Program-made: the position numbers and the translations under genes
Notes under the pieces: model-generated
What the model was told of the DNA's origin: nothing
The model's database searches: none
What the model saw: only the letters and a program-made list of their open reading frames with translations
DNA from: Liolophura sinensis
Lineage: Eukaryota; Mollusca; Polyplacophora; Chitonida; Chitonidae
Length of the DNA stretch: 64,000 bases
Assembly (NCBI RefSeq): GCF_032854445.1
Contig: NC_088298.1
Coordinates: 19,927,295-19,991,294 of the forward strand
Direction of reading: 5' to 3'
Shown: piece after piece, positions 1 through 45,000 of the stretch
How the letters are laid out: each line of letters begins with the position of its first letter
Numbering within the stretch: the stretch's first letter is position 1

Positions 1-203
1 ATCTGCTAAAGGGTATAAATGACATGCCAAGTAAATTATTTTCATGCAAATCAACTCTACTCCCTAGTACAGTATGTCTCAGACCGTAGCACTTATGAAA
101 AAAAAAAGAATTATCAATTTAGATGAAAAAAAAAATGTTTGGCGATGTTTCACGGGTAAACTGGTATTAATAGATGTGACATCATTCATTGCAAGAGACA
201 ATG

Positions 204-274
204 TTGGCTGGCGTCGTATAAGTGAAATATTCTTGAGCACGGTGTAAAACACCAATCAAATAAATAAATAAATG
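204..274 (+). mobile_element. SINE family A tail fragment
   Basis: GTCGTATAAGTGAAATATTC to (AAAT)n, left of DNAH7 exon 45. Confidence 0.8.
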
Positions 275-401
275 ACTGCAAGAAAACAAAAAGTCTATCC
301 AGATTAGCCCAGAGTTGCCTTTGTGTGGGAAAGGTCTCCTGTGTGGAGACCAGATTAAAAATGATCAGAATCCCCCAAAACATCCTCATCATGTGACATA
401 C

Positions 402-33700
<33,299 letters not shown>

Positions 33701-33852
33701 GTCTTGCACCAGATGACATTAATTTCCTCCGATTTCGTTAGGAATACGCTTGGGTGTTTGCGCTACAGGTGCATAACGACCTGCAAACACGCAATGATGA
33801 ATTTTTTAAAAGCAATCCCACCTTGCGACAAACTACGCTCATGATATACTTA

Positions 33853-33861
33853 ACATGGCGG
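33853..33861 (+). promoter_or_regulatory. YY1-like site ACATGGCGG
   Basis: AACATGGCGGG is close to the YY1 consensus AANATGGCGGC and sits in the divergent promoter. Confidence 0.4.
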
Positions 33862-33875
33862 GTCAATGCTACACG

Positions 33876-33890
33876 GTTGCCAACAGCAAC
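33876..33890. promoter_or_regulatory. RFX X-box (ciliary gene motif)
   Basis: GTTGCC, a 3-bp spacer, then AGCAAC: an imperfect palindrome that fits the RFX consensus RYYNYY N1-3 RRNRAC at every fixed position. It lies about 180 bp upstream of the dynein start codon, the usual distance for RFX-driven ciliary genes. Confidence 0.75.
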
Positions 33891-34080
33891 TGGCGGAAGA
33901 TACCGATCAATCTTTTTGCCGTATCTAGCTTGATTTTTCGGAAGAAACAAACATTTTAAGTAAAAACTGTAACTAATTTGATATGACAAGATAAAATTTA
34001 TCAGAAAAGAAATTTTAAAGCAAATGTGTGTATTTTTGTATATATCGAACACTTCCGAGTACCAGGGGGCGCTAGTATCC

Positions 34081-34092
34081 ATTATGGCGGCC
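34081..34092 (+). promoter_or_regulatory. YY1-like site ATTATGGCGGCC
   Basis: Second ATGGCGG core, about 115 bp upstream of the COA1 start codon. YY1 sites of this kind often mark the transcription start of TATA-less housekeeping promoters. Confidence 0.4.
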
Positions 34093-34098
34093 TCCATG

Positions 34099-34106
34099 TT
34101 ACGTCA
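34099..34106. promoter_or_regulatory. CRE/ATF-like site TTACGTCA
   Basis: TTACGTCA differs from the palindromic CRE at one position. It lies about 94 bp upstream of the COA1 start codon. Confidence 0.4.
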
Positions 34107-34199
34107 TGTGGTTACGTTTTCAGCGAGAAAACATGTATACGTAATTCACGGTGTGATGCATGACATTTTATGCGTAACTTGAAAATTTGAAACGAAGAA

Positions 34200-34275
34200 A
34201 TGCTTACAAAAGTTGCCATCGCCGGAGGAGTGGTGGCACTTGGTGGGGCTTGGTATTTTACCCAAAGACTGCAGA
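34200..34275 (+). CDS. COA1: COA1 exon 1 (start and membrane segment)
   Basis: The ATG follows GAAGAA. Residues 4-20 form the hydrophobic segment. Donor GTAAGG, end phase 1. Confidence 0.83.
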
Positions 34276-36962
34276 GTAAGGGTTGTTTCACTTTCGTTGC
34301 CTCACTTGTCAGCTGATCACGCCATTCAGGTTTTTCGCAACCTTGTATGTCACAAATATATTTTGTGTGAAAAAAAATAAATGATGTATTCTTGAGTGCG
34401 GGGTAAAACACCAATCAAACAAATAAATACATGTGGTAAATTTTGGTTTATTACAGATGACATAAAACAACAAGATCACTACAAGCAATCTGTCAAGTTG
34501 TTACGAGATTATAAACCTGCGCAGGAAGCATTCGGGAAACCGATCATTCCACTGTCTTTGGATCTCGCCAACAAAGACATTTATATGGATGAGAAGGAGG
34601 CCAGGGTATGATGTATTAGCGTAATAGTCATATATGAGAAATCGGGGGCCTCCGTGGTGGCGAAGGTTGGCACTCCAGCGCGATGCCATGACCGAGGAGG
34701 CTTACCCTAATGCTGTCGCTGTGATTTTAAATCCAGCCCATGCTGGCTTTCCCCTCTGGCCGTACATGGGAAGGTCTGGCAGCAATCTGCAGATGTTCAT
34801 GGTTTCCCCTGGGCTCTGCCCAGTTTCCTTTCACCATGATGCTGGCTGCTGTTGCACAAGTGAAACATTCTTGAGTATGATGTAAAACACAATCAAACGA
34901 ATAAATAAATCATAACTCCACTTAAGCAATATTTCAGCAATATCTTGCTGATGACTTCTCAAGATAGGATCAGCACCACCTGTGTTGCTTTTGTGTTGGT
35001 GGAAACCATTGCATTTTTCAAGGCCAATTTGTTAAATTTAAAGATCAGGAGCTACTTTTAAAGATATGTCATCTTCTCACACCCATAAAAGGGGTCCTTT
35101 GTAGCTGAGCAGGTTAGCACGCCAGCATGGCGCTGCGAGAGAGGAGCCTCTCACCAGTACGGTCATTGTGAGCTCTGCTGGCTTCCTCTGCGGGTGTATG
35201 TGAGAAGGTCTTCCACCAACTTGCGGATGGCCATGGGTTTCCCTTGATGGCCATTATGTAAATGAAGGTTCTTTAGAATGGCATTAAAGACCAGTCAGTT
35301 AGATATATAAGTAAATAAACAAAGAGCTGCTTTACTCTCATGAATGCTTTACCTTAATTGATGAATTGCATGAAGCCTGGATTTGATGTGTCAGTTTAAA
35401 CATAAAGACAAGGTATACAAGGCATTTTGTGATTTATTGTATTGGTTTTAACTTGTCTGTTTCAGCTAGTCATACCTTTAAGAGGCCCAAAGGATAAAGG
35501 AACACTGTACACATGGGCCACTAGAGAAAAACCTGGGCTGAGGTAAATATAGTGTAAAGTGAAAGTACAAGTACTGTCTGGGCCAGTAGAGAAAAGCCAG
35601 GGCGAAGGTAAATATAAAGTGAAAGTGAATAATGAAAGTGCTTTCTAGACTAGTAGAGAAAAGCCAGGGTTAAGGTTAATATAAAGTGAAAGTGAAAAAT
35701 GACAGTACTGTCTAGGCTAGTAGAGAAAAGCTGGTGCTGAGGTAATTATAAAGTGAAAGTGAAAAATTACAGACACATAGGGATGTTTGGAGGTTAACCC
35801 CTCTGATATCTGATGGATACTGTTTTGGCTGCAGCTTTAGGTCAGGTGGTTTGTTTGGCACCTCACAAAAATCAGGGGTTAACTTCACACGTAAACCTGA
35901 CAGCTGTCAGTAGGGCTGCACCGAATTACCTCCCTTGAGGTCACTCGTTTAAAAGGAACATTTCTATGGGAAAACTGTGGTTAGATGAGACCTCAGAAAT
36001 TGGCTAATGACTAAAGTTTGGCCAAAGTTTCAGAGTTAAAAGGTGTAAGCTAGTTGAAGGTTTAGCTTTCAAATAAAGGACAAATTATAATTTTATAAAA
36101 TGATTTGGAAAGCCCAGTTTAAACGATATGTATTTCTTTAAGCCATTCAGAAGTCATTTAAAAACCCTGGTCATAATTAAATACAACAGACGGCTTCAGG
36201 AAACTTCCATCAAATATGAGTATTCTATCTAAGCTGAAAAACATTGCCTTCATTTAAGATCTCTCATCATTTCTGCAACTCTCAAAGGCTGATATCATGT
36301 TTTTTATATTCTGTTGCCTATAAAATAGTTGTCACTGTTGTGACATAGCCTACATACTACATGCTTTAATGGACCAGGTCCCACATCTCGGAATTTCGTG
36401 CCTCAGAAAGTAATATCGCGTTATGTTATAGTCACTGCTGTGTAACAAGGGAGGTAATTCAGAGGAGGCCTCTTCATGCAAGTGAAAAACTCTTGCCATT
36501 GGTCACAAATTGTTTCATTAAAGCCTTATGCTTATTTGTCAATTTTGAAAACAGTATATGCATGGCCTTGTTTTTGGGCCAGTTTCTATCAGTAACCTGC
36601 GAATGGTTGTGGGTTTCCACTGGGCTTTGCCCGGTTTCCTCCCACCCTAATGCTGGCGACCACTGTATAAGTGAAATATTCTTGAGTACAGCGTAAAACA
36701 CCAATGAAATAAATAAATAAATTGTTGCTGGGAAGAAAAGTGCATTTGTAAGGTTTCTATTTGTTAGTGAATTTAATGCAGAACAAAATAAGTTTCCTCT
36801 CCCCCCCCCTCACCCCCCCTTTTCCCGTGAATACTGTCAACATTTTATTAAAGCTTGACTTTGTTTATTTTCAGCTGGAATATTGACCAGTTAGACCTAG
36901 AACTGAAGAGCTCTGGACGAAGATGGACATTTTACAAAACTAACACAAAGCCCTCTTCTTGA
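34200..36962 (+). CDS. COA1: COA1-family mitochondrial protein, four exons, 129 residues
   Basis: Exons are 34200-34275, 34457-34605, 35466-35542 and 36875-36962. All have GT-AG borders, the phases agree, and they total 130 codons with the stop TGA. The protein begins MLTKVAIAGGVVALGGAWYF, a single N-terminal membrane segment. A soluble domain follows with HYKQSVKLLRDYKPAQEAFG, PLRGPKDKGTLYTWATRE and WNIDQLDLELKSSGRRW. Membrane anchor, length and motif order match cytochrome c oxidase assembly factor 1 (related to TIM21), known to act at the mitochondrial inner membrane in assembly of complex IV and of early complex I. The gene is head-to-head with DNAH7. Confidence 0.85.
34380..34431 (+). 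mobile_element. SINE family A tail fragment
   Basis: TATTCTTGAGTGCGGGGTAA and AAACACCAATCAAACAAATA, in COA1 intron 1. Confidence 0.75.
34457..34605 (+). CDS. COA1: COA1 exon 2
   Basis: Encodes NDIKQQDHYKQSVKLLRDYK and FGKPIIPLSLDLANKDIYMD. Borders TTACAG and GTATGA. Confidence 0.88.
34645..34910 (+). mobile_element. SINE family A, near full length, in COA1 intron 2
   Basis: Head GGGGGCCTCCGTGGTGGCGA is diverged; body and tail are clear with an AAATAAAT end. Confidence 0.85.
35096..35324 (+). mobile_element. SINE family A, decayed, in COA1 intron 2
   Basis: Head TAGCTGAGCAGGTTAGCACG and the CAACTTGCGGATGGCCATGG body survive; the tail is degraded. Confidence 0.75.
35466..35542 (+). CDS. COA1: COA1 exon 3
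   Basis: Encodes LVIPLRGPKDKGTLYTWATR then EKPGL. Donor GTAAAT, end phase 2. The last 28 bp plus donor are repeated three more times downstream. Confidence 0.87.
35512..35780. repeat. 65-67-bp tandem array made from COA1 exon 3 end and donor
   Basis: Donor GTAAAT at 35543 is copied at 35608 (GTAAAT), 35675 (GTTAAT) and 35742 (GTAATT). Each copy is preceded by a CTAGTAGAGAAAAGC-like exon copy and followed by ATAAAGTGAAAGT. Confidence 0.9.
36590..36721 (+). mobile_element. SINE family A, truncated, in COA1 intron 3
   Basis: Body and tail with AAATAAATAAAT end. Confidence 0.85.
36875..36962 (+). CDS. COA1: COA1 exon 4 with stop codon
   Basis: Encodes WNIDQLDLELKSSGRRWTFY then KTNTKPSS and TGA. 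Acceptor ATTTTCAG. Confidence 0.87.
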
Positions 36963-37149
36963 CAGTTTTGGGGAAAGCAACAAAACTTAATGCAAAATGG
37001 TTGTGTGGACATTTTCTCCTGGTGATTCAGTTGATGGATACTATGATATTCATGCAGGTTTCTTTACCTGCCGATTGGAATGCAGTTGTGGCTTTACTGA
37101 GATGTGGTCTCAACTGCGATTGTGCGTGTGGAAGGAAAATAGCTATAGA

Positions 37150-37155
37150 AATAAA
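37150..37155 (+). terminator. Probable COA1 polyadenylation signal AATAAA
   Basis: AATAAA lies 188 bp after the COA1 stop codon, the first such hexamer in the 3' flank. Confidence 0.5.
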
Positions 37156-37379
37156 ACAACCCAAACCACAGAAATTAACCACTTAGCATCGTGGGGAATG
37201 ACTTGTGATCGATTGATATAAAACGCCATAAACAAGAGTATTTCGCTCATGAGTGGAGAAAATCAGAATGCTCGTAGTAAACCACTGTCTTTTGGCAAGT
37301 GACTGACATATTTTTTACATGTCACACACACGTTTTAACATACAGTGCGTTCAGTGTACATGTGTGCCATATTTCTCTG

Positions 37380-37528
37380 ATTGTACGTGGAAAGACCTGC
37401 CAGCAACATGCGGATGGACGTGGGTTTCTCTTGGGCTCTGCCCGGTTTCGTCCCACCAAAATGCTCGCCGCCGTCATAGAAGTGAAATATTCTTGAGAAG
37501 GGCATAAAACACCAATCAAACGAATAAA
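37380..37528 (+). mobile_element. SINE family A, truncated
   Basis: Body and tail just after the COA1 3' end. Confidence 0.85.
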
Positions 37529-38049
37529 AAAGTAAATGTGTGCCATATTGATGAACAAGGGAGGTAATTGATCTCCAACCAACTTCATGTAAGACGACAC
37601 TATTAGTCCTATGAGTGCTTTTGCACCAAGATGACCAAGAACAGTAGAGGGAGGATGGTTTTAAATACACCACTTCAGAGGCTTGGATTGAAGCAACAAT
37701 TTATAGACAAGTGTCTCAACCATTTCCGCAAGACCCGATGTTGTAATGTTTTGTGTAGTCTTATACGACAGACTATGACAGACTACGACACTTTGACATA
37801 TTCTATAGATGTAGAAGGCTGGCCTTGTTTTGATATGTGACAAAATAAAGTTGCTGGTGTTGAAAGTGTAATGGATATGTTGATTTTTGAATGTAGATGG
37901 AATCTTATCAAATGTGAAATCAAAGTGGTGGTTCAATGCTTAACTTGTGGGTATTGTGTATTGGTGGCCTGGGTTCAATTCCACACCAGATAACACTAAA
38001 CTTTTGCAGTTTTCTGTATGTGGTCTCCTAAATTGGGAGGTAGTACAAG

Positions 38050-38245
38050 CCTGCCATCTGATTAGCATGCTAGTGGTTTGCATTGACCCAAGAGCCTCTC
38101 ACAAATGTGATCACTGTGAGCTCAAGTCCAGCTCATGCTGGTTTCCTCTCAGGTTGTACATTGGAAGGTCTTTCGGCAACCTGGCAATGGTTATGGATTT
38201 CCCCCATGCTCTGCATGAATTTCTCCCACCACAATTCTTTCTACC
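38050..38245 (+). mobile_element. SINE family A, 3'-truncated
   Basis: Diverged head, GAGCTCAAGTCCAGCTCATG and body up to CTCCCACCACAATT; no tail. Confidence 0.75.
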
Positions 38246-40209
38246 ACAGCGTACACATTGGTTCTGGAACATAAACGTGTTTAAAGGCAAGACCTCTAAA
38301 AACCGAAGCTGGCATCACTAAAAAGGGCCACTTATAACTATTCATAAAAATAAATTCATTTTTTATTTTTAGATTTTGTTGAAGAGAGTTAAAGGCATTC
38401 AAACATTTGAATTCTAAGGTGGACTTTATGGGCCATGCCAGCGGTGTTTAGGAATTCTGATGTCACAGGAAGCCTAATCACAACCCTGAATGTTGGAATA
38501 ACTCCTTTTGCGTAAGAGTAAAAAATTACTGAAATAATGTGTCCAAAAATTCCTTGCTTCTGGTGAACATCAGCAAAAAAAAAGGTGATGTGATGTCAGA
38601 GTTACTAGATACCATCTACTTGGCTCATAAAATGCACTATATTATTCAAATAATTGAACAACAAAATATATGAAAGTATTTTTACGCATAGTTTTCAGTT
38701 GTCTATGTGATGAACCTTACTTCAAATTTTGGCTTTCTTTTACTTTGAGCATTGTTCCTAATGGCCTTCAACCAGAAAAAATTGTGTTCTTGAGTCCTGC
38801 TCTGTGTGGCTCGAGGTAGTAGGTTTCCTCCTTCAGAAAACCTGATTACTGTTGTATAAGTGAAATGTGTTTTGACTACGGAGTTAAACATTAATTCAAC
38901 AGACCTTTCCGAAGTCCCAATCACGAACACGCAAGTGACGAATCAAAAGCACCATTGTTGCAAATAGGTCAACGGGATGACCCACAAAGTGGTTACAAAT
39001 GTTCAATCTTCTTGTGATGTCACAATTGTTTTCACTGAGAACGAAATGAAAGCTAACGTCGTCAGGAGGAAGGGTGGTGGGACATCAAGGATCAAGGACA
39101 ATAAGCGATTGGCAGTGGTGATAGGGCTGTTAGTTAGTCTTGCATTCGTTAAAGACACTTCTCTTAAAGTTGTCTTCCACGAGTATTGCATGCTTGCCTG
39201 TACATCACAGTGGAGAAGATGGTCAGTAACTTGCCAAATGTCAGTGGTTTATTTTGGGCAATTGGGATTTCCTTCTGAATATGGTGTTAAACAGCAATCA
39301 ATCGTTTGCATAATCAATGAAGACAAAATCAGCCTGAGGTTTCAAAAATGACTTGCAGAGAGAGGAAGAGGTGAACTTCATAAACCTTAGATCTTATCTG
39401 GAGTTCAGTCACTGGTCATGTCATGTCATTAAGCCCCGTGCTCCTTAGGCGGTCTCATGGCATGTTAAACCCCTGGGCTCTGATTAGCCCATTACCAGTA
39501 TTCAGTGACTTCAGTGACATTCTCTTTGGTGTCGTCATAACGATGGGCCGGCAACAATACTATACTGTTATATTTATGAGAAAGTTTTGTCTTGTAGTGT
39601 AAGAAATTTCCTTTTTGAGTTCTTCCAATCAATACATGTTCTTCATTTGAAGTGATTAATGAAAGCAAGCATTGGGTGTACAACCAAGAGGGATAACTCT
39701 CCATGTAAGATAACACAAACTTTAGTACATGTAGGCCTATGTTCAATGATGGTGGCAGAGCGTTCCATTCACTATCTTTTGACCAAACCTTTTTTTAAGA
39801 AATTCTTTTGTGATTCCATAAGCTTATAGGTCGTAAGCTTATGGTCACAATAGAAAAAATATTTTCACACATGTATCTCTCATCAATGACAGAGAGTGGG
39901 CAGTGCTGTTGGAAGTGATTGGGTGGTGACAGGGCCATTAGAAAAGCTAACCAAATCCAGCAGACTATAATAGTTGACCTGTAAAGACACAAATTTTTTC
40001 CATCAGCTCAAGAGGAGGTGGCAATTTCTCTACAACCTTCCAATTTAGGTCTACTTTACTGAGTACCTGAAATTCTAGAAACTACTCTTTGATATCATGT
40101 AACAAAGTAAATTCTTTTAAGTGAAACAATATTTACCTAAAAGAAATTAAGATGTACCCATATTTCACCATTACAATGCAATCAAAAGAAAAAAAACTAA
40201 ATATTCACA

Positions 40210-41189
40210 TGGGTTCAGTGCAGTACAAGGCATACAGTATTTCAACCACTGACAACAATTGATCAGTTATCAAACTGTGGATTCAATCTATCCTTCTTCC
40301 AGACAAACACAGTAAACTGGTGTGAGTGGATAGAATTCAGTGCAGTACAAGGCATACAGTATTTCAACCACTGACAACAATTGATCAGTTATCAAACTGT
40401 GGATTCAATCTATTCTTCTTCCAGACAAACACAGTAAACTGGTGTGAGTGGATGGAATTCAGTGCAGTACAAGGCATACAGTATTTCAACCACTGACAAC
40501 AATTGATCAGTTATCAAACTGTGGATTCAATCTATCCTTCTTCCAGACAAACACAGTAAACTGGTGTGAGTGGATGGAATTCAGTGCAGTACAAGGCATA
40601 CAGTATTTCAACCACTGACAACAATTGATCAGTTATCAAACTGTGGATTCAATCTATCCTTCTTCCAGACAAACACAGTAAACTGGTGTGAGTGGATGGA
40701 ATTCAGTGCAGTACAAGGCATACAGTATTTCAACCACTGACAACAATTGATCAGTTATCAAACTGTGGATTCAATCTATCCTTCTTCCAGACAAACACAG
40801 TAAACTGGTGTGAGTGGATGGAATTCAGTGCAGTACAAGGCATACAGTATTTCAACCACTGACAACAATTGATCAGTTATCAAACTGTGGATTCAATCTA
40901 TCCTTCTTCCAGACAAACACAGTAAACTGGTGTGAGTGGATAGAATTCAGTGCAGTACAAGGCATACAGTATTTCAACCACTGACAACAATTGATCAGTT
41001 ATCAAACTGTGGATTCAATCTATCCTTCTTCCAGACAAACACAGAAAACTGGTGTGAGTGGATAGAAATCAGTGCAGTACAAGGCATACAGTATTTCAAC
41101 CACTGACAACAATTGATCAGTTATCAAACTGTGGATTCAATCTATCCTTCTTCCAGACAAACACAGTAAACTGGAGTGAGTGAATAGAA
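40210..41189. repeat. 122-bp satellite, eight nearly identical copies
   Basis: CAGTACAAGG recurs at 40221, 40343, 40465, 40587, 40709, 40831, 40953 and 41075, exactly 122 bp apart. Units differ at only a few positions, which implies recent amplification. Each unit carries CAATTGATCAG. Intergenic, about 700 bp left of the candidate promoter. Confidence 0.95.
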
Positions 41190-41894
41190 TAAAGCAAATT
41201 TTTAAAACATTTTTGCTTGGTTTCATTAATAGCGCTCCTAATTACTGAGTAGGGAGCCTTACCATCCTGCAATTAATGAACTGCTTTTATACTTTGTGTG
41301 TGTGTTTTTAAAAAAATTATATATGCCTTGATTTAAGAGTTATCATGTCTATATACATTAATACTCATGAGGGAACATATATTATAACCATGCCTATGAA
41401 GGCTGAATTAATGCAAATACCCGTGGCACTATACCAAAGAATGATAAACAAAATAGTTTACAAAAACTTCTTGGTGAGTGCCTTACGTGGAGGTAAAAGT
41501 GAGGGAATGCTTTTTCTGTGTTAGATGTATCCCGCACCTCGCCATTGTTTATTCAGACCTAACCTCACTAGGAGTGTTCCCATTTATTTTTATGTTTACT
41601 CAATCTGTAGCATTCTCTCACGTTTTCATACATGCATTAGGGGAGGCAATCACTGCGTCACAAAAAGTAGTAAGTGCCGGACGGAGTTAATGTTCTTGAT
41701 TTAGTCCAATACAATCGATAACACCTAGTATTTTTCAGCTGTTTGGTTTTAGGAGGATTTAAATAACGAAATACTGCTTAAATTTTTGTAGCAGAGATAA
41801 ACTGCTTTTTGATTAAAAATCCACTGTGTGTATATTTGAAATAGTTGAGTTTGAATTATTGTGTTTCTCGATGGAGCAGTCATGACTTCCGACA

Positions 41895-41902
41895 TGACGT
41901 CA
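41895..41902. promoter_or_regulatory. Perfect CRE TGACGTCA
   Basis: Palindromic cAMP-response element 123 bp upstream of the candidate kinase start codon, near an ETS-like CTTCCG. It supports a promoter here. Confidence 0.5.
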
Positions 41903-42024
41903 CTCATGATGGAAGTGACAGACGACTAAACGTGAAACATAAAACAGAAAGTTCATTTGTTAAGTCTTTGTAGTCTTACAGGAAATACTCAGAATGCTTG
42001 GATAAAACGTCGAGCTCCCGAAAA

Positions 42025-42073
42025 ATGTCCGCTGACATCAGCCGATCGGTTGGGCGCGTGCCTCTACGCGAGG
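42025..42073 (+). CDS. Candidate kinase gene, first coding exon
   Basis: Sixteen codons plus one base, GC-richer than the surroundings, in the promoter-proximal segment. Donor GTGAGT at 42074. Confidence 0.5.
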
Positions 42074-45000
42074 GTGAGTACAGTCTTTCTTTCTCCCATT
42101 GTTTTGTTTTGGTTGTTCAGTTGTTGTCTTTCAGGAACATGTGTCCCTCTTCCCCTCCCCGCCTTCACCCCAAGCCCCCCTGCCACCTGCCCACCCTTCA
42201 CACAGCACCCCTCTCAAACACACCATGATCCCTGCTACACCTTTCTTCCCACTCATAATCACTCCTTGGCCATAAAGTGCAGTGTGTTTGGTATAGTGTC
42301 ATGTTATATAGTGTCATGTTGTAATATACATATAAACACTTGGGCATGTGGCCAGAGCCCATCACAATAATGCCCCCACCCCCTCATTTCTAGTACTACA
42401 CGCTACATGAAAAGCTTTGACTACTTAATGTAGTAGCAATCAAACCTAAAACACACAACTTGGCTTCCTCTCCGGCCGTAACTAGGAAGCTCTTTCAGCA
42501 GCATGCGGATGGTCATGGGTTTCCTCCGGAACCTGTCCGGTTTCCTCCCACCATAATGCTGGCCGCCGTAGTATAGGTGAAATATTCTTGAGTACAGCGT
42601 AAAACACCAATCAAATAAATAAAAAAATAAAACTCACAACTAACGATATATGTTTTTCACAGTGCTCTAAATAATTAATAGTATTCATTCATTGATCCTA
42701 TAGTCACACTATAAAATACTGATACTGAGATCGCTATTGATAAGTGGTAATTGCATCAGCTGTATATTTTTTGGTAACTTAATAGTTCGTAAGTTTGTAT
42801 GACATGATGATTATCATGATGGATGCTCTTTTTCCTCTTATGATTTGGATGGATTTAGTTTGGGTCAAACTCTTTGACATGCCGCTTTATGACATATCAT
42901 GCCAGTGGAATTCTGTAAGACGGGTTGGAAGTTGAGGGTCACATGACCACCCTTTTGTGTCCGGTCGCCTAATGTTAAAGCATAGGGGAAAAGGTCAGTT
43001 TTTGCCACTTCGCTATCTACCAGTAATGCCTAGCAGTCAAAAAAGCTCTGCAGAATACTCAGACTATCAAGAAAGCTGAAAATGATACAAATCCAATGGA
43101 TACAAGATCGCTGACAACGATTCAAAAATTGGCATTTTCCTATGAAATTACGTTGGGAGGACCGTTTTCTTCGCTGTTTTTTACTTAGGAGATCACGTGG
43201 GCTCTAGCTTTTGATCGGTTGTTCAGAATACAGGTACATGTATGCGTCCTGATCGTATATATGTCATTTTTCGCCAGGGAACAGGATAAAACTTGAAGGG
43301 ATGGGGTAACTTATATTTTAGAATATACAAATTCTCCGAAGATGGTAGGGAACTGGAATTAGGTGAAGTAAAAATGACTTACTGGCTCAAAATTGTTGTG
43401 AAGTAATAGGCTACAGGTAGCTGGTAATGACCTTTTAATAAACCCCCTGTATAGAACATTTAGGGGTGTGAATGAATATTTTGAAATTTTTATTTTGACC
43501 CTTTGTAGGTCACAGATTTAACTTGTGGCATCAGATGGCCTGCTTCTAAATGTCTTCACATGATATATTTCTGGCTACACTTGACAACCTACCCTAAATG
43601 ACCTAAAATTTTGTCCATAAAAGTTCATTTTTAAAGGCAAATAAATGTCACAAAATACCATTTTTAGTGGTGAATCTTGCAGTTTTCCAGTAGAAACTTG
43701 TATCTTATCCTGTGTTCCAAGAAAACCTCAAAACACATTTCTAAAATCAATAGAACTGTTTGAATGAGGAAAAATGGGCGCGTTAGTCATGGATGAAAAT
43801 TATTGTCATCTAGGGTACTCCCATTTCAACATCAAAGAAAGTGCTCACAGTTACCCCCTCTCCATTCATTCATATGCAAAATCTTTTCATTGGAGCTTTA
43901 ATAAGGAAATGTCAGGTAGAGTGAAGTATGAAAAATGTATGTGAAATGCGAAATTAAGGCTGTGATAACATGTATCATATGCTGTTACCGGTTGTTTGTT
44001 TGTCGTGTTAAATGCCACACTGCCTACTACTAAGAATTTTCCTGTTATATAATAGTGTTCACAGGTGATGAGTGGAGGAAACCTGAGCACTTGGAGTATA
44101 ATTAGCCACGACATTTCAGTAGGTTAACCTGGCAATCGTGTATGTAGCATACTCTTCAGAAATATTCATGTACCCTATCTCTTCTGAATTTTTGGCACCT
44201 GGTCTGCTCATTTTAGCCAATATATATGTAATTCTACCAGGAATATTTAGTTTCTTTTTTCTCTCATGATAAGACCATCCAGTGAACAACATACTCATAT
44301 CTTTACTTTTCCAGCAGTGTAATATTCTACTTTCAACACTACTAATATGTGTCTCAAATTTTAGGAGGATTAGGGTACTACTAGAACAGTGTCTTTATGC
44401 ATTTGTCTGCTGATGCTCAAGTAACCTGCCAGGCAGTACTGGTATTTTCTGCACCGAAAAAACTGAAAATGGATAAATTAGATTTTTTTGCCTTTCAGTA
44501 TAAAGCATGTAAAATTAGCTGTGTGGGCTTGAGAGAGCTAGGGAAATTGAAAGAAAAAGTGCAAGAGACGTGCTGACTGTAACATATAGCTGCCGCTCAG
44601 CCTATATCTATGGTATGCATGACAGTGCACTTTTGTAGCAGTTACTGTCTGCTGTACCTGTAGTATGTTTACGTGAATCACATGTACATGTACATTAAAT
44701 GACGTTAAAAGCTTCCAATAATGACTGTTTACTACTGTAGCAACTTGGTTATGTCTGGTGCGTGTGTATGGGTGTGAACTCTGACGTACACCTGTACTTG
44801 GAGCATATACCTGTACTGTTGTCATAAATATAGACCTAGTAATATTTATTTAGTTGGTGTTTTATGCCGTACTCAAGAATACTTCACTTATACAATGGCG
44901 GCTAGGATTATAGTGGGAGGAAATCAGACAGAGCGGAAACCATGACCATCTGTAGGTTGCTGGCAGACCTTCCCACGCCCTGGTTCATTGTGCTGCGCTG

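Larger units (their letters stand above)
33701..34199. promoter_or_regulatory. Divergent promoter between DNAH7 and COA1
   Basis: Only 499 bp separate the two start codons, which face away from each other. The segment holds an RFX-type X-box, two ATGGCGG cores and a TTACGTCA site, and no obvious TATA box. Shared use of these sites by a cilium gene and a mitochondrial gene is inference. Confidence 0.7.
37221..41880. other. Intergenic spacer between COA1 and the candidate kinase gene
   Basis: Apart from SINE fragments (37380-37528, 38050-38245, 39215-39305) and the 122-bp satellite I see nothing gene-like. Open frames here are short and have no recognisable domain. Confidence 0.6.

Noticed and set aside
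38977-39351. 124-codon plus frame as a gene
   Set aside because: Part of it is a SINE family B fragment; the rest has no recognisable similarity.
42025-42073. The plus frame at 41957-42370 as one exon
   Set aside because: The GTGAGT donor at 42074 and the loss of conserved sense after it favour a short exon; the longer frames are intronic read-through.
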